Shown piece by piece: positions 48,901-58,200 of a stretch of 64,000 nucleotides of DNA. This DNA is from Henricia sp. BOLD:AAB3569 (taxonomy: Eukaryota > Echinodermata > Asteroidea > Spinulosida > Echinasteridae). Position 1 is the first letter of the stretch, and every line of letters begins with the position of its first letter. Position numbers and translations under genes: made by a program. The notes under the pieces were generated by a model. That model worked only from the letters and a program-made list of their open reading frames with translations, was not told the origin of the DNA and did no database searches. The stretch covers positions 4,340,001 through 4,404,000 of the forward strand of contig JBBELK010000009.1 in assembly GCA_037783545.1 (NCBI GenBank), given 5' to 3'.

Positions 48901-50775
48901 AAATTTACATCCAATTTACTGAGTAAATCAAATACATTGCAGCTGGAAAGATCAATGAAGTTTGCACTCAAATAATGAACAGTTTGTTTAACTTACGACT
49001 TTGGGATGACGTGTTAGCGACGACAAAGATGGCGACTACAAAAACAAAACAAATATGTTTGCAACGTCACGCCTGTGAAAAGTGAATTCCCCACAATGTA
49101 CGGTTCAGTGTAACAGCGCCCTCTGTTGACGATTCAAGCATTATCAGATAAGTTATGAAATTTACCGATTGTAAGCATTCTAACTTAACACTGTGCTCTC
49201 CCAGAAGTCTTTCAAAAAGTTGACATTTTTTGTCAACCAAGTGGTACTGTTTCTCAAGAAATATTGAACCATGCATATGGATATTTGACCAAGGTTGGTT
49301 TATATTTAATTCTTCTACATTTGAATAATTTTGGTAAATACCAAACATCAATGGTTTTTAGACGATATCCTTAGAAATATATGGATTGAGAGTGCAACGT
49401 TTCAGAATGGTAAATATGACACATGGTGTGGTGTCAAAATATCAATATTTATGGGGAAAATGTGTTAATTTTTGTGATATGGGGTCAATTTCACCAAGAC
49501 TCGCGACGCGTCGTAAGTACCAAATCCATCGCAACTCTTCGAACCCTTTGTAAGTTTGCCACGGGTTAGGCAAGTTGCGATGGTTTTGGTACAAGTACGA
49601 CGTGTCACAAATCCTCTTGAAATCATCCCCTGAACATGTTTGTTTTAATAAAGTTCTATTATCGTGTACCACATTCATTTTTGTAACCCATCTTTTTTAC
49701 AGTAATATTTGTTGTGTTACTGGGATCATTGATGTGCGTCATCTGGGTGCATAGCTATTTTTTGGTGAGTATAGTTCCTTACATTGCTATTATGCTAAAA
49801 CTTGTTAGCTTTTTTTTGGTATGAAAATTTGCCATATGTAATTAACTCGGACATTTTAGCAATTTTGATTAGCGCAAATAATTGTTTTAAATTATCATCA
49901 TGAGTTTGTGCAGAACGGCATCAAATGCCACAGTGAAAAAAAAAATAAAATAAATGGTTGAGGCTTTACGCATGCAACATAATGTTTCTCGTCCACTGTC
50001 AGGAGCAAGAACATTGTGACTATGGTTTTAGCATTTTCTCTGAAACCCGAATGTCACAATCGTGACAATCTGAATTTTCTAATGATTGTAGTCACCGCAA
50101 CCCTGCCTCATCCATGTTTTCTGAAAATGACGGCAAACAAAAGCAACTCCTGTTCATAACCTTTCAAATTGCATAGAGGCCCAATTGAGTTGTTGTACTG
50201 ATGAAGATGCATTTGATGTGCAATCCGGCTAACATTTGAAATGTATACCATTATTTTCACAGGCATTTTCTGTGTGCGGTATAGTTTTTGTCGTCTATCG
50301 CGCTCTCAAATGGTGCTCCAACAATCTGAAATATCTAACACAGCTACTCCTACACACCGCGTATTACATCCGGGCGAAACGTCTACGATTCACTCACGTC
50401 AGTATCATAGAGCAACTCGCCGAAAAACGCAACATCTACCTACGACTACGACTCATATGCAGCGTGTACATCTTAATTTTCGCCATTGTTCTCACCATGT
50501 CGACGTTTCTGACCGAGTACACCTGGGCGCGGATGCTAGCCTCTGAAATCACCGAGATCTACGTATTTGTTTCATTTGGGATGATATTCAGGCTGCGGAA
50601 TTTTGGACCGTTTGAGAATATTGAACCTATTCAGCGGAAGGAGAACTCGGTGGTTATTTTACTTCCGTTCCCTAATGGAAAATGGCCGAAGCGACAGAAA
50701 CTCGCCCTTGGCAAGCCGCATGAAGATTGTTCGGACTTGTCAGATGAGGATAGTTGTGACGAGGATAAGACGTGA
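36936..50775 (+). CDS. GOST / Lung_7-TM-type seven-transmembrane protein, complete
   Basis: Eight exons with consistent phases: 36936-37139, 38363-38428, 38558-38803, 39896-40039, 40729-40828, 41441-41587, 49703-49764 and 50263-50775, giving 493 residues. Residues 1-20 are a signal peptide (MNLSALLCLLFCHLFRSLEC). About 20-195 form a cysteine-containing luminal domain. Seven hydrophobic segments lie near 200-215, 226-248, 272-289, 297-322, 324-340, 386-406 and 415-432, and the tail is acidic and cytosolic. Before TM1 is NNYG...PLLPIY, matching the NPYG...PLLPFY pattern of GOST proteins (GPR107/108, TMEM87, PTM1), which act in Golgi and trafficking. The exact subfamily is not resolved; TMEM145/GPR180 are alternatives. 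Intron 6 (41588-49702) is swollen by a BEL element on the opposite strand. Confidence 0.82.
37541..37732. repeat. Long palindrome (foldback MITE) in GOST intron 1
   Basis: Arms of about 85-95 bp: GCATGGTTAAGATTATAGGC and AAGCCATGACTATGCCCC on the left, the complements on the right, with a short centre AGGCGGAAGCCGA. The outer match extends to AAATATTGACTGC/GCAGTCAATATTT. Another partial relative, GACTATGCCCGGGGCATGGC, lies at 38098. Confidence 0.87.
39614..39822. mobile_element. Palindromic MITE (copy 2 of the 9375-9610 family)
   Basis: Shares TTTGGGAGTCAAATAATGCC, CTAAGGCTCCCATTGGTGAA and CAGCATTATTTGACTCCC with 9375-9610. It lies in intron 3 of the GOST gene, 74 bp before exon 4. Confidence 0.82.
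40261..40573. mobile_element. TIR element with GTGG(T/C)GGATC(T/C)AGCC ends in GOST intron 4
   Basis: Left end AGTGGTGGATCTAGCCTCAT and right end ATGAGGCTGGATCTACCGCT are inverted. A short relative is at 58794-58886 in SERAC1 intron 7, and 21950-22135 carries similar GGCGGATCCAGG ends. Confidence 0.72.
41995..42651 (-). repeat. BEL/Pao 3' LTR
   Basis: 657 bp, identical to 48534-49190 except one base. It is the 3' LTR because the polyprotein reads on the minus strand. Confidence 0.95.
42912..48491 (-). CDS. BEL/Pao gag-pol polyprotein (1859 aa, intact)
   Basis: One uninterrupted frame; ATG at 48491 lies 43 bp inside the 5' LTR. In order: a charged N-terminus with coiled-coil character (about 45-110), a DUF1759-type gag region (about 210-400), CCHC-like zinc knuckles (about 445-500, including CFNCLRPGHMSSTC), an aspartic protease of the Pao type (LLDSGSTSSFC near 567), reverse transcriptase with YVDD near 981, an RNase H-like region from about 1157 (FSDAS), an integrase zinc-binding segment (about 1480-1530), an integrase core with Asp near 1560, Asp near 1624 and Glu near 1670, and a DUF5641-type C-terminus. 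No envelope-like frame follows. All catalytic landmarks are present, so the element may be competent; expression is not shown. Confidence 0.97.
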   Translation of the reverse strand: MSVTNEDTAFSSDYNADTMGENENGQEEHVHPEDSASQTSTKASTSISSIERARKKLAAKIAAIKAEAASLQEIQIIELEELKLRQRKAELTFKTKLAMAEAEETVYAIDDHQDSHVHSLPSPTPALNANQSEEFNQLERLPEVAAEQTHKKELAPSVKNNLSDTKMPETSDTFKDVPNKIVADVATMGSQASFFELMQQGQQQQQRLLETIQLPRAELLTFDGNPLQYWTFIRAFENSVDNSSVNSGAKLIRLLQYCTGKARKVIECCAIMQPDVGYEKAKALLKARFGSEHVIADAWVTRVTGGGSIAPYDKQGLREFADNLRTCRETLHTMGYIQEIATQGVMVKLAEKLPSYLRNRWVKSVRGFRKHGRSPQIGDFVEFVEDAAEEANDPVYGNLSTNKSYKPMFKPMTNLSNKSSYAVVTDTKRNDYVSCVMCKGNHNLFGCSEFKGKTPEERLGFAKIAKLCFNCLRPGHMSSTCSLHRVCSVAGCGKRHTKFLHQLRQTPSPYIRYSDSVDPKVTAQSGFTEADLGTSCVTGVGAYRVALPVVAVKVSAIDGNRSIDTYALLDSGSTSSFCTESLARQLNIKGEQQSLTLTTMARAKVKMETTVVSLVVHSFDGETEVNLQRVYTQHSLPIHDNNMAKPDDIEKWPHLQGISIPQVERGEVNLLIGQDSPEALMPLEVKKGEKSAPYATRTQLGWSLNGPLGMSRGATASSSYVALDDTLDQQLQRFWRLDATESLYNDAKGMSIQDKRAIALWERNVRLKNGHYELPIPFKNDPPKLVDNRNVAEQRLASLGRRLERDQQLKSRYVEGMKELVNNGYAEIVMKDGDQASSTATWYLPHHPVHHPSKPGKMRIVFDCASRHCGQSLNTQTLSGPDLTSKLLGVLLRFRQESVALMADIRAMFHQVRVSPECRDVLRYLWWPGGDTSQEPLVHRMTAHPFGGTWSPSCCSFALQRTADDNRQDFHPDTISSVMRNFYVDDCLVSVATEDKGIQLSKELRELLSLGGFHLTKWLSNSPQVLASIPQEERAVGVRELDLNYEALPTERALGIQWDVEMDCFGYRISQKEKPLTRRGLLSIVSSIYDPHGFANPFTLPAKKIIQDLCRKQLGWDEALPSRHRDDWQRWKQDLKKLEQLRINRSLKPHGFGDDVKYQLHHFSDASEIAYGAATYLRMVNSINDNHSCLLLSKSRLAPMKKVTIPRLELMAATLSTRLDAMIKKEFDLPLEESVYWTDSTIVLRYISNEEKRFHTFVANRVAIIRDQSDPRQWHHVESGQNPADDITRGQTAEEFLANKRWLNGPEFLRQDSRKWPSLPISKTLDNEDPEVKSEKEKVTIYATMDTELVNATDKLIARYSSWYELKRSVAWFLRIADYLRRKSKKQPTTHEIKALMVSDLAKAEAAIIRYIQGQSFREELSRLKGSGKVTEKPGTRKISQLRKLDPILTDDGILRVGGRLRNAPGDNTSNHPPILPKNHHVVSLIMRHYHLESGHSGREYVLSLIRQRFWIIRSRPTLRKVLNNCFECKRRSAAPTQQKMADLPPDRVTPDRPPFSFVGVDCFGPFLVKQGRSQIKRYGCIFTCLASRAVHIEVLHTMDTDSFINGMQRFICRRGQPMELRSDNGSNFIGAERELKKASKTMDQDKIDKFLLRRGIQWRFNPPTASHMGGVWERQIRTTRKLLNSLMKEQTVNDETLSTVMCLIESIINSRPITIVSDDINDLEPLTPNHLLLLRGAPHSLGDFDKKDMYARRRWKQAQYLADVFWRRWVREYLPALQQRQKWLETKGNLTVGDVVLLVDNDLPRNKWLLGRVLETYPGKDELVRTVKVKTKSSTLIRPVQKLCLLESVEQGEQATYM
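48534..49190 (-). repeat. BEL/Pao 5' LTR
   Basis: 657 bp; upstream of the polyprotein on the minus strand, so it should hold the element's promoter. Followed on the plus side by the target duplication CTGTG at 49191. Confidence 0.95.
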
Positions 50776-52248
50776 GGGAAGCTTGAAGGTAGGAAACTTC
50801 ATATCGAGTCCTGGCTGACGTCATTGTGTGATAACCAGATAGCTGGCAATCTCATATAGGGTAAATGCACCTAGACGCCATTTGTTTAGCTGTGCCATGC
50901 AGCTCTCCAAAATGCACATCACTTTGTTTGCTTATATACATGTAACAATGAACGTGACTGCACGAGTTACATTTGGTCTTCATAGATTACATTTCACTGA
51001 TGGGAAATTTCATATTGAAGCTCAGTTTGAACATGTGCACACAACAGCATAATTCACACCTGATATGTCTTTGGTCTAGTTTAAATTCAAACCAATTTAA
51101 AACTATATCAATTGAACAATGCAGTAGTACTACATGTAAACCTGCACATGAAGTGAATACATGTTTAAACTTTATATTACAGGAAAGTGGCTTAATATGT
51201 TAGATCTTTTGGTACTTTAGAATTTTGTGTAAAAAGTAAATTAATATAATATAAAAAATGTCTATATCCATATGTTGCCATGCTTGTCTTTTTATATTTA
51301 AAGATGGAGGCTTGTCAATGCACGACGAGCTAATTCGTGCCACGCTCCATACCTTGCCCGAGCTCTTATGATTTCGGAGGGTGCAGGCTAATCACGTATG
51401 TATGTACGTAAACCAATGAGCCTGCACCATCCGGGATCGTAACAGCTGACTGCCCAACTAGTATGGAGCACATTGAATTTTGTGACAAAATTGTTCCACG
51501 AGCCTGTGTCTTTAAAACAAATGGCTGAATGAATGTTGGCTGAACAAAAAAAATTCTTTAAATATTATGTCCAAATAAGGGGCCGTTTAAAGTTTAGGAA
51601 GGGGGGGTGGGAAAAGAGGGCGGTGTACAACTTTACATGCAATGTAAAATGTTGACATTTCACGGTAGTGAAATAATTGTTGATAAGTAGCATAGAACCG
51701 TGAAAATATTGACAACTTTGGACAGCCCCTAAATTGTACTTATTTAATTTAAATACTTTACAACTTTTTACATTATATATTGCAAGATAAATGCTTTGCA
51801 TCAATAAAACGTGAATGTAATAAAAAATGCTTGAATAAGCAACTGCAGAACAGTACAAGTAAAATCCAAATCAGAATTTACACTTGCTATTAAATTGCTT
51901 TTTATTTTGCTCTAATATAATCACGAAATAGAGCCTTTCCACAGACGGCCATGAAAGGGGACAGTCACATTGTCACTGTGCATGAGTAGGCACTTAGTGT
52001 CAAATCATTTCAATATGAAAACCTGCCCCCTGTTATGGCCGCCGGTGCAAAGGGTCTATACCTGCCTTTACGGTTCCCCCACAATTCACTGCGGTACATT
52101 GTGGGATACAAACCAAGTACGCTTTGATTCGGCGTTCAATCTTCTCGTGTAGAATCGAATGGCAGGTCAGTGGAGCTATCAGCCGCTTCAAACTTGGCGA
52201 ATTTGTGTGTTTAAACCTTAGAATCAGCTGGTTGGGTTGGGGTCCGCG
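50776..52248. other. GOST-SERAC1 tail-to-tail intergenic region
   Basis: The two genes converge here. The stretch holds a CACGAGCCTGTG-containing MITE-like segment (51300-51517) and the MITE copy at 51928-52059. AATAAA-type signals are present on both strands (for example AATAAA at 51804 on plus and TTTATT at 51901 for the minus gene), but I cannot assign polyadenylation sites. No exon is seen. Confidence 0.5.
51928..52059. mobile_element. Palindromic MITE, family 'GCGGCCATGA' (copy 3)
   Basis: Begins ATAGAGCCTTTCCACAGACG and ends GCCGGTGCAAAGGGTCTAT, with the shared internal CATTTCAATATGAAAACCTG. It is shorter than the other two copies by an internal deletion. Confidence 0.83.
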
Positions 52249-55200
52249 CTATTCACCAAAACTCATTCCCAGTGGATAGAAGACCTCGGCGGCATCTCCC
52301 ACATCTAAATCCTCTCTGAGTTTCTCTGACAGTACATGAGGCAGTGAGCGGGGCAAAGCGTGGTTGATAAACCGTAGAGTCAGCTGGTAGAGTAAGGACC
52401 GTTGGCTTGGGGGTTTGCAGACATCTAAGTGGTTGACATCGAGGGAGTGGTACTCGCCGTACCCGGGATCTGGTAAAAACGAAGGGTAGAACCTGGACTC
52501 GATTCAAATTACATTATGAGTGAAATTTGTTACATTTTGAGCGAAAGTTTTGAAATGTCACACTTACGAGACTGAACTAGTTTATCGAATTGTTCTCATT
52601 ATGTTTTGGGCAGTATCAACAGATAAAGGTTGTGTTCGTTTCATGAGGTCATATATTATTTAAATATGTTGAGGGTAATTGTTCTCTGAAGTCCGGTAAT
52701 TATAAAAAATCAACTCCAGGGGCGCATTCAATAGCGCAGTACGTATGCATACCGACGATACCTTCAATGGTGAAGGTATAGGAAAATATCCAATACCGGC
52801 GTACGTATATTGTGCTATTGAACGCGCCCCAGAAGTGTCACGACGTAGGCTGCTTTCGAGCGCTCGTCCCTGGTGCTCCCAGGCGTTGGGAATGTTACAT
52901 CACACACATGCGTACACAAGATCGCGCTCAAAAGCGTTATCGGGATCCCTGGTGCACTACGGTCATTAGAAATTACATCCCCGCTAATAAAACTTGGGTC
53001 TTCCACAAAATAAATCACAGATATCTCATGAAAATAAATCATAAAAATATTTACGTTTGGTTTCGATGTGGAAGCTTGAACATTCAAAATATCAACCCAA
53101 ATTTCCAGAATTATTATACGACGCGCCAGCCATTTTCGCTGAGTCATGCGTGAGTACGTGCAACTGCCCATGTCTCCCAGTTGTCCTGACGACTCGGAGG
53201 TCTGGAGCAGTTGGTGCCACCATCTGGTGCACCAATGCGCTTTCAGGCGAGCACCAGGGAACACCAGGGAACCCTGGTGCCGCGCTCGAAAACAGCCGTA
53301 GTAAAGGGGGACAATGTGTCTCATTTTCATGGAATTACCCACCTATCACCCGATAGTCCGACAGTCTATCCACTTCACCGCCACGTCTCCTACTACAAAA
53401 CATCACTGTAATTGCCAATCTTTGTGAAGTTTTTATCCTCTTTTCAGAGGGTCATTTTTTTGTAGTAGAAGTTGCACAAGTTAAATAGCACATTGTCTTT
53501 TGTTTCTACGGTATACTTCTCTTTTGAAGTTTGCAATTGACTCTTACGTGAAGACTCAATAGGCACAACGACTGTCTTGACTCCCAGTCCGATATTGAGT
53601 GGTTTGGTCTCACCAAAACTAAGCACAGGGAGACGTCTTGTCTGCACAAAAGCTCGGAAACGCCCATGGAGGTTTTTCAGAGAAGGGGAATCTAATGGGA
53701 AAAATCAATTTAAAAATTTACACATACAACTTAGCCACGGCAAAATGAGGAATATCCCCAAATGGTAAAAATCACATGCCATTGGAACAAAATACTAATG
53801 TTACATTTGCTAGCTACCTACCTTTACAATATTTTGTGTCAGTTAGTTTTACTGAATTGTTCCTTGTTCCTCTAACACCAGAGAAGTAATGGCACTGGGG
53901 GCAACCACAGGCCCTTCTCCTCAAGCATCTCCATCAGGGTCGACAATGTTGTTGTTGATATCGTCACCATTATTATTATTATTATTTATTATTATTTATT
54001 CGACCAAAACAAAGTACATATACAAACATAAAATATAGAAAAGACAATTTAAAACAGAGTACATAAATAACGAACGACACACATGAACTCCTTGTGGAAA
54101 AACAAGCAATGAGGGCTTGACATAGCCTGAATATGCTTCGAGCTTCGTTGCGATGATACATTGGTGTAAGCCTCATTGTTTTGGGTCTTGAGTGTCCTAG
54201 TGGCTCAGCTATAGACACAGCCAGAGACACCGGGGAAACCCCTAACTCTTCACGAACCAATGCTCTAGGATCTTTTAAGTATGTTACCTAACACACTGGA
54301 CCAACGGCTTTACATCTTTTCCAAAGGATGAAGCAAGTGTGTTCAACTGCCTTGCTCAAGGGCACTGGTACCACGGCCGGGTATCGAACCCACAACCCCA
54401 AGTTTTCACCCGAATATTGCGAGTCAGTGACCTAAACCGCTCGGCCACGGTACCCCAAACAGTTACAAGGTAATTGACTCGCTCAGTCAGACAACACACT
54501 CTGATTTTCTGATTTGTTTTTAATTTAAAAGAAATGAAGACAAAAAATACAAAAAATACAAAATAGGGTCAAAATTGTTTCAGATGTAAAAGGAAAACTG
54601 TGCCTCAGCTTCATACCCATGGGCTGGATGAGTTTTACTGGGAAATGTCCAGTGCAAAAAGAGACCTTTATTCCCACCCTCCTAAAAATCCAAAAAAATT
54701 ACTGACCTTGGACTAGTTCCTGGACTTCCACGGATGGATAGACTAATATTTTGGCTTGTTTTGATACTGCTGCCAGTGAGGAGCCATGGTGTGGAGTACT
54801 GAAGAAGATGACACCGTGCGTCTTATCGGCAATGTGTTCCATCTCAGGTTGGTCACAAGCATCTAGTAACATCTGCTTTACTAGCAGACCTTGGGGTGAA
54901 ATTAGCAAAAACAAAGCGAAGACACATTAACACAAATATAAAAGATAGTGAACATGTTTGGTACGACAAATTTTTGAAATGGAAACCGAGTAACAAAAAA
55001 GATTTGCTAAAGTACTTTTTCAACTTGCTCTTATTTTACACCAATCATATCGACAATAGCATACTGCTCACAAAAAAAGACCCAAACACAATTTTCACCA
55101 AATTTCCTGCTTTGCTAACATTTAGGTACAAACATTAGTGCTACTGTATTTTTTTATCACAAGAAATACAAATTTCATGGAGCTGTTTTAGCAAAAAATA

Positions 55201-58200
55201 GTGCTTGCAAAATTGGCAGTCAATGGTAGTACAGAAGAGTTAAGATTTAGCTAGTAGCTAAGAAAATTCTTACCTCCCATGGAATGCGAAACCCAAATAA
55301 CAGGACGCTGACCTACTCCAGCATGGTGTAACTTGCTCAGGATCTCGGCTGACCTTTTGGCCAAAGAACGCCTGGTAAACAAACAAAAAATTATTCTGGA
55401 ACGAGAGAAAGATCAGATGGTCGAAAATAAGGATTTGAACTTAAGACTTCTGGCACACTGGGCAGATGCTGTACCAGCTGAGCTATGAGGCACAGTGGTA
55501 TACTTCCTTAGGTTTCCCCCAAGACCTCTGACACACCGGGCAGATACTCTACCAAAGCTATGAGGCATTTTGGTATACTCCCTCAGGTTTCCCCAAGATC
55601 TCCGGCACACTGGGCAGATGCTCTACCAGCTGAGCTATGAGGCACATTGGTATACTCCCTCAGGTTTCCCCAAGATCTCCAGGACACTGGGCAGATGCTC
55701 TACCAGCTGAGCTATGAGGCACATTGGTATACTCCCTCAGGTTTCCCCAAGATCTCCGACACACCGGGCAGCTGAGCTACGAGGCATAGTGATATTACTC
55801 CATCATTTTGTTTCCTTGGAGAATTAAAGGTTTTTCTCGGTGTTGCATGGATGCAGAACTAGACAATGGTCTTACTTATTCCTAAAACCTACTTACTTGT
55901 CACTCTCAAACGGACACTTGGCAGACCACTCTGTCATATGGCTGTCGTAGGATACAGTCAAAATGCGCATGTGGGGGCAGTCCTTGGAAAGCCAGGTCTG
56001 CAGAAAGTTTCGAGTGGAATAATTGGAAGATTCAAAATAACAAATAATTAGCATTTAATGAGCACAATGCTTTCATTTCAAGCCTGACAAGGTTGTAAAG
56101 GAAAAAGAGCTCTAAACAATAGAATGGCTGAGCAACACCAATAACATTTAATTATAATTATGCATCAGAATTTGTTTCCAAGTCATAGAATTTTCAAAAA
56201 ATTTAAAGTTTATTTTTTGGGGAAAAAATAAATAAAAAATTATCAATCATAAATGTGTGAGACCCCCACAAGGTCTTTCCCCATTCAATCTGGGGTCGAT
56301 TTCACGAAGCACTACGAGACGCACATTAACTCGAGACGCACATTACTCGAGACGCACATGGTTTACCCACTGCAGCTGGCGCCAATTTCATAGAGCTGCT
56401 TAAGCATTAAAAATTGCTTAAGCATGAAAAACCTTGCTTGATAAAATGAGGTTACCAGCAAAAATTTCATGAGATTGTCATGGTAATGAAACAGTTCTCT
56501 AACACTGGTCATACACTATTTCTATCACATGAAGATTTCACTGGTAACATTCTCTACTAAGAAAGAGTTTCGTGCTTAAACACCTCTATGAAATTGGCCC
56601 CTGGTGTTGCGAAGGATGGTAGCACTTTGTGAAATCGCCCCCTGGTCTAACCTTTGGCCAGCAGTCCGTCCATTCCTCATTAGCAAGGCTCATTTCATCG
56701 TCTTCTTTGACGTCATCCCCTGTGGGTTCTTTCGTTGTCTTAGTCACTTTGTCTTGTTGTCGCCATGTCTTGAAGGCGCCCCCAAGTAGCCCGTGTACAA
56801 ATACAATATCAGCATCCATAGTTTGTCTGAAAGATTGAAGGTATGTCTTGACAAATGAGATTTAAATCATGCTCACAATCCGTTACTTTAGGATTTATAC
56901 AGCACTTTATGCTGGAGTTTCAAATGGCCTAAACTGAGTTTTAAAGTAGAAATCATATTTCATTTTCTCACTTTTGAAATCAACAAATTGGCCTGAATTA
57001 ATATACAAAATTAATTTACAAAACTAAGTTTAATGCAGAAACAAAATACTGACCTTGTTCGGGCCTGTGGATACAGGATAAATAACCCATCGTCAAGCCT
57101 GTCCGTAAAAGCATCTCGGTCTAGGTTGATGAGTGCCCTGGCTGAGTGGCCAGCTAGAGGAATACAGTCTGACTTCATCCATGGAGCTAGGATGCTGATC
57201 CAGCCTATAGCGGGGCAGAAAGAGGAGAGAAAACACCAGGATCAATATTCCATGGTCCAAGCTATCTGTAACAGCATCGCAGTCGGAGCGCCCAGGGCCC
57301 AATTTTATAAAACATGTTAGCACTCGATTTTTGATTAAGCAGCGCTCTCTCCATTTCATAAAACTATGCACCTAGCAAATCAAATCGAACGCTAACCTAC
57401 CGATTTTTTGCTAACGCGGCGCCATCTTTTTCTTTGCCATACTCGGCAAACTTTTAGACACATATTCCAACAGATACACAACTTTCAGCTGTTGTTAAAA
57501 TGTTTTACTTAGCAAAAGGCAAGGTCTTCTGTGGTAGTGATAATCATCCTAAAATGGAAACATTACTGATGATTGTACTTTGACGTTGACATAAGTAAAG
57601 CAGACGATGAATGTGTTTGAACAGTCTCGTTACATAAATATTTGCTCAGCTCATAATCTCCCCTGAAAGGCATCTATAACAAAACAAGCTGACTCACCTG
57701 CCTAGACTATCTTAGAGTGTAGATGTTCATTAAGAGTCATGTTAGCCAGGATGCGTGCTATGTAGCATTGAGACTGCCTGATGCCGCCTTGGATTGACTG
57801 CACACGATACCTACATGCCAAGCAAACGTTCACGGATCGCAACCTGACTCACCTGCCTGGACGATCTTGGAGTGTAGATGTTCATTAAGAGCCACGTTAG
57901 CCAGGATGCGTGCTATGTAGCATTGAGACTGCCTGATGCCACCTTGGATTGACTGCACACGATACCTACATGCCGAGCAAAAGGTCACGGATCGCAACCT
58001 GACTCACCTGCCTGGACTATCTTGGAGTGTAGATGTTCATTAAGAGCCACGTTAGCCAAGATGCGTGCTATGTAGCATTGAGACTGCCTGATGCCGCCTT
58101 GGATTGACTGCACACGATACCTACATGCCGAGCAAACGGTCACGGATCGCAACCTGACTCACCTGCCTGGACTATCTTGGAGTGTAGATGTTCATTAAGA

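Larger units (their letters stand above)
41995..49190 (-). mobile_element. Full-length BEL/Pao LTR retrotransposon (7.2 kb)
   Basis: Two 657-bp LTRs (41995-42651 and 48534-49190) flank a single 1859-codon polyprotein frame on the minus strand. LTR ends are TG..CA type, and a 5-bp target duplication CTGTG occurs at 41990-41994 and 49191-49195. A purine-rich tract (AAGGGGTCGGGA on the minus strand, 42652-42663) precedes the 3' LTR. The LTRs differ at one position that I could find (C at 42566, T at 49105). With an unbroken frame this marks a very recent insertion. It lies antisense in intron 6 of the GOST gene. The primer-binding site could not be assigned to a tRNA. Confidence 0.97.

Noticed and set aside
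54699-54914. Separate small hydrolase gene
   Set aside because: It is SERAC1 exon 13 with intron read-through; flanking exons carry the rest of the hydrolase domain.
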